DNA of 21,092 nt. Origin: BRH-c25 sp964574195. Its GTDB lineage: Bacteria > Bacillota > Clostridia > Lutisporales > Lutisporaceae. Location of the stretch: assembly GCA_964574195.1 (NCBI GenBank), contig CAZNMO010000072.1:1-21092 (forward strand). Direction: 5' to 3'. The translations under genes were made by a program, and so were the position numbers. The notes under the pieces were generated by a model. The model saw nothing but the letters and a program-made list of their open reading frames with translations. It was not told the origin of the DNA and did no database searches. This document shows positions 18,801 through 21,092 of the stretch, piece after piece. Numbering within the stretch: the first letter of the stretch is position 1; each line of letters begins with the position of its first letter.

Positions 18801-19032
18801 GATCATTGTTTATCACAAAGAGATTACCGTCCTTGTCTACAGCCATACTACAGGCAGCAGGACCTCCGCTGTCAGCGCTTGCAATTGTAGTCCAGGCTCC
18901 TGTCCAGCCATAGTCGGCGGACACCTCCAGTGAAAAGCTCATGGAGACTGTTGTCAGGAGAATCAGTAGAACAAGACAAGCAGCCAGGCTTTTATTTGTG
19001 TCCGCCCAGTTTTTAAAAGAATAAGGATTCAT
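9816..19032 (-). CDS. Giant S-layer-anchored surface protein with NHL propellers and Ig-like repeats (interrupted by an assembly gap)
   Basis: The ATG at 19032 follows GAGGTGGT. Codons run in frame to 12613 (2140 residues) and resume at 12602 (928 residues); with a 3-residue gap the total is 3071. Order in the first part: signal peptide (1-39); propeller 1 (45-345) with 'AVDKDGNLYV'-type repeats; Ig-like domain (349-452); IPT/TIG (454-537); propeller 2 (541-795); Ig-like (799-902); TIG (903-985); propeller 3 (991-1250); Ig-like (1253-1356); then Big_1-type domains, each with V-T-A-D-G, from 1373, 1474, 1677, 1880 and 2083, the later ones alternating with filamin-like domains. After the gap: filamin-like, sixth Big_1 (from 143), Ig-like (231-332), two chitobiase-C-like domains (335-497), proline-rich linker, an unassigned domain (535-742) and three SLH domains (745-928, with SRGD, CRQD and TRAE). 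SLH domains bind pyruvylated wall polymer, so the protein is displayed on the cell surface; adhesion is plausible, its ligand unknown. Confidence 0.9.
12177..14613 (-). repeat. Four tandem 203-codon repeats (Big_1 plus following domain)
   Basis: The V/L of the V-T-A-D-G motif falls at residues 1474, 1677, 1880 and 2083, exactly 203 apart each time. Unit boundaries in DNA are 14613-14005, 14004-13396, 13395-12787 and 12786-12177. The last holds the 10-N gap and is 610 nt as written, so 609 if one N is removed. Each unit joins a Big_1-type domain to a filamin-like domain. Repeats this alike are the probable reason the assembly broke here. Confidence 0.88.
12603..12612. other. Assembly gap (10 N) inside the giant surface-protein gene
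   Basis: Ten N bases interrupt the reading frame. Codon boundaries fall exactly at both gap edges (12613 upstream, 12602 downstream), so a true gap length divisible by 3 rejoins the frame. Comparison with sister repeats (TVTD-TKA-EQ, EVRD-TVA-EQ) predicts three missing residues of the form T-K/V-A. Confidence 0.97.
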
Positions 19033-19161
19033 ATTACCACCTCAATATAAATATTCTTTTTATTGACATATGACAACTCTATACTTCATCATCATCCAAA
19101 AACTGACATACTTATTATAATATTACAATCCACCACTTAACCATAACTTAACAAAATTAAT

Positions 19162-19206
19162 AAAAAAAGCTTTCAATCCCTTGATATGCAAGGATTAAAA
19201 GCTTTT
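19162..19206 (-). terminator. Intrinsic terminator of the kinase/regulator operon
   Basis: Minus strand: a long stem built from AAAGCTTT with AAAGCTTT, a wobble pair, AATCC with GGATT and a short tip, then seven T residues. It starts about 39 nt after the stop codon of the response regulator gene and insulates the giant surface-protein gene from the operon. Confidence 0.88.
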
Positions 19207-19244
19207 GTATTTATTTATATGGTAGTTTATTCGCTAAGTATAGC

Positions 19245-20336
19245 TTAACCTTGCAGCAGCTGCCTGAAGGCATCATCGGGCTTCTGATTCAGCTTTTTCA
19301 GCAGTCCTTTTCTATATATATCATAATATTGGTTTGCAGAAATACGGTCATTAGCCGAAAGCAGCGCTGCTACCAATCTATAATTCATCTCCCTGTGCAA
19401 GTTTTCATGAACAAGCCCCATTTTCATATATTCTATTATCCTGCTGTTCATTCCGAGACTTTTATAGTAATCCGAGAGTCTGAACAATATGCTGATAAAC
19501 TGATCCTTCAGCGTCTGCCTGCTTCTCTCCACCCACATGAATTCTTTATCCGATAGATAATCTCCAGTGTAAAGCCTGGCAATTTCTTCATACTCCCGAA
19601 CATTGGTTTCATTAATATTCATAAGCTGTGAAGTAACAGCACAAAATCTGCAATAATCGCATTGTACCCTGCTTATGTCAAACCGGTAACTTCCTCTATC
19701 ATACTCTATTGGAATCTGGATCCCATGGGCTACCAAAGCTTTTTTCATATAATGAAGGGTGGTATTGAAATGTATAAGTGCCCTATCCCCCTCATACTCT
19801 TCCCACAGGCAATCAATTATTTTGCTTCTGCTTACAAAGCTTCCTCTTTGGTCGATCAGAAACGCCAGAAGCTCCTCCGCCTTTTCGGTGCGGAACTTGA
19901 CTTCCCCGTTTGCTGTAGAAACCTTGAATTTGCTGAAGCACTGGACCTTCAGCTCCACAGGATCGATTTTCAGATCCCTTTCTTCTACGATCCTTTCAAG
20001 GGTTTCCTTCAATCTATCACTTGTCACAGGTTTCATCAAATAGTCAAGAGCATTGAGACGAAAAGCTTCAACAGCATACTGGCTATATGCCGTCACGAAA
20101 ACAAAAGCTGCCTTCTCCTGCAAGTCAAGTATGCGGTTGGAAAGCTCTATACCGTCCATATCCGGCATTTCTATATCCAGGAATATGGCATCTATTTTGT
20201 TTGATCTTAGGAACTCGAGAGCCTCCAGAGGTTTTGTGAACTTTCCTTTCACTTCTGCCATGCCGCTTTCCGTTAGAAGCTTGTCCAGCTTGTCGACTGA
20301 AGGCTGCTCATCATCCAGTATAATCACTCTAATCAA
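19245..20336 (-). CDS. Response regulator with OmpR-type DNA-binding and BTAD domains
   Basis: 363 residues. The start is a TTG with GGAG about 10 nt upstream; the nearby ATG (20340) is out of frame and stops at once. The receiver domain (1-118) has the acidic pair Asp8/Asp9, the phosphorylated Asp54 in FLDIEMPDMDG, Thr82 and Lys102 in MKPV. A winged-helix Trans_reg_C domain (about 128-222) and a helical BTAD domain (about 226-360) follow, the layout of SARP-like regulators. A CxxCxxC motif (Cys226, 229, 232) sits at the junction of the last two domains, which I do not recall as usual for the family. It lies 53 nt downstream of the partial histidine kinase gene, in the same operon, and is the likely phosphorylation partner. 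It probably activates or represses target promoters when phosphorylated; the targets are unknown, though the giant surface-protein gene is adjacent. Confidence 0.92.
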   Translation of the reverse strand: MIRVIILDDEQPSVDKLDKLLTESGMAEVKGKFTKPLEALEFLRSNKIDAIFLDIEMPDMDGIELSNRILDLQEKAAFVFVTAYSQYAVEAFRLNALDYLMKPVTSDRLKETLERIVEERDLKIDPVELKVQCFSKFKVSTANGEVKFRTEKAEELLAFLIDQRGSFVSRSKIIDCLWEEYEGDRALIHFNTTLHYMKKALVAHGIQIPIEYDRGSYRFDISRVQCDYCRFCAVTSQLMNINETNVREYEEIARLYTGDYLSDKEFMWVERSRQTLKDQFISILFRLSDYYKSLGMNSRIIEYMKMGLVHENLHREMNYRLVAALLSANDRISANQYYDIYRKGLLKKLNQKPDDAFRQLLQG

Positions 20337-20389
20337 TCATAATCATCTCCAATGCCTTATATACTCTCCAGAGAATACTCGTTGTGACA

Positions 20390-21092
20390 CTATGGTATCA
20401 AAAATGTCACCCTGGTACCCCTGCCGATCTCACTTTCTATTGTAAGCCCTTTTCCCAAAAGCGCCCGTAACCTTGAGTCTATATTGCACAAACCCACCCC
20501 TTTGGAATCCTCCGGTTTCAACACCTTCGCCAGCTTGTCAGGCGGGATGCCTGAGCCGTCGTCCTCCACCGAGACCAGCACTCCTTCGGGGGTATTCCTG
20601 GCAGCTATCTTAACTGTACCGCTGCCTCCTTTTTTTCTTATCCCATGCCGGATGGCATTCTCAACCAGAGGCTGTATTGAAAGGGGCGGTATTTTTACTT
20701 TTATCGTCCTGTCAACATCAATTATGACCTTCAGGCTATCTCCAAAACGTGCCTTTTCGATGGCCACATATGATCTCACCAACAGCAGCTCCCTTTCAAT
20801 GGGAACATACATCTGCAGGCTCTTGAAATCAAAGCTCTGCCTTAGATAATTCGACAGTTCGTCGATCAACTCTCTGGCTTGTTCGGGAGCAGTATCGCAA
20901 AAGGAGGATATGGTGTTCAGGGTATTGAACAAAAAATGAGGTTTTATCTGTGCCTGCATGAATGCCACCTCAGCAGCCATTGCCTTATCCACCGAAGTCT
21001 TGAGGTTCACAAGGGTCCGCACCCTTGCAAGCAGCTCCTCCGGCTCAAAAGACTTTGCAAGATAGTCATTGGCCCCCGCATCGAAGCCTGTG
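20390..21092 (-). CDS. Hybrid receiver/LytS-type sensor histidine kinase, C-terminal part only
   Basis: 233 residues are in the window; the 5' end lies beyond 21092. The first visible residues, GANDYLAKSFEPEELLARV, are the end of a receiver domain (the usual K-P after the conserved lysine is K-S here). A LytS/YehU-type His_kinase domain follows with the phosphorylatable His in IKPHFLFNTLN (codon 20936-20938), then an ATPase domain with the N box LVENAIRHGI, G1 box EDDGSGIP and G2 box GVGLCNI. The chain therefore has a receiver placed before the kinase core. Sensor and any membrane or 7TM parts are off the edge. It is followed by the response regulator gene after 53 nt, with no terminator between them. 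The frame is open to the window edge, so an apparent GTG start at 21022 is not real. Confidence 0.9.
   Translation of the reverse strand, partial: TGFDAGANDYLAKSFEPEELLARVRTLVNLKTSVDKAMAAEVAFMQAQIKPHFLFNTLNTISSFCDTAPEQARELIDELSNYLRQSFDFKSLQMYVPIERELLLVRSYVAIEKARFGDSLKVIIDVDRTIKVKIPPLSIQPLVENAIRHGIRKKGGSGTVKIAARNTPEGVLVSVEDDGSGIPPDKLAKVLKPEDSKGVGLCNIDSRLRALLGKGLTIESEIGRGTRVTFLIP

Noticed and set aside
19063..19120. Promoter of the giant surface-protein gene
   Set aside because: A TATAAT-like box on the minus strand (around 19115-19120) has no good -35, and TTGTCA with TATTTA nearer the gene would start transcription at the ribosome binding site. Neither is good enough to list.
21020..21022. 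GTG start of a short histidine kinase at 21022
   Set aside because: The frame continues upstream to the window edge with a recognisable receiver-domain end, so the GTG codes for an internal valine.

Overview
The window looks like a contig piece from a spore-forming, low-to-mid GC Gram-positive bacterium of the class Clostridia. The support is a gerM-rph-rdgB gene order like that of Bacillus subtilis, strong AGGAGG-type ribosome binding sites, sigma-A style promoters, U-tailed hairpin terminators, copper-amine-oxidase-N-like plus AMIN domains on a cell-wall amidase, and S-layer homology (SLH) anchoring of a giant surface protein. I cannot name the genus. Nearly everything is on the minus strand; one gene (7631-8998) is on the plus strand.

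Left part (1-7235): a tRNA-Gly(UCC) cut by the window edge with a consensus promoter; rdgB and rph overlapping by 26 nt; the spore lipoprotein gene gerM with its own terminator and a candidate sigma-E promoter; a 964-residue multidomain N-acetylmuramoyl-L-alanine amidase with its own terminator; and a stand-alone AIR-synthase/HypE-like protein with its own terminator. These are largely separate transcription units, despite sharing a direction.

Middle (7236-9815): an intergenic stretch with two tandem 43-bp hairpin repeats, then a cysteine-rich 455-residue protein of unknown function on the plus strand. It converges on, and overlaps by 67 nt, a 222-residue minus-strand gene with faint DarT-like ADP-ribosyltransferase features. 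A perfect 16-bp hairpin with a short T tail, oriented to stop the plus-strand transcript, lies inside the minus-strand coding sequence, over the codons of its best-conserved-looking motif.

Right part (9816-21092): one enormous surface-protein gene, about 3071 residues, split by a 10-N assembly gap. It has a signal peptide, three NHL-type beta-propellers each followed by an Ig-like domain (two also by an IPT/TIG domain), six Big_1-type Ig domains, four filamin-like domains, two chitobiase-C-like domains and three SLH domains. The strict 203-residue repeat period predicts that the gap is really 9 nt (or 9 plus multiples of 609). Upstream lie a response regulator with an OmpR-type DNA-binding domain plus BTAD domain, and the end of a hybrid receiver/LytS-type histidine kinase that runs off the window. 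The pair forms an operon that ends in a strong terminator just before the giant gene.

No CRISPR array, insertion sequence or rRNA is visible. The most original material is the giant propeller/Ig/SLH protein, the terminator-in-antisense-gene arrangement, the orphan DarT-like protein and the tandem hairpin repeats. None amounts to a proven new system from sequence alone.
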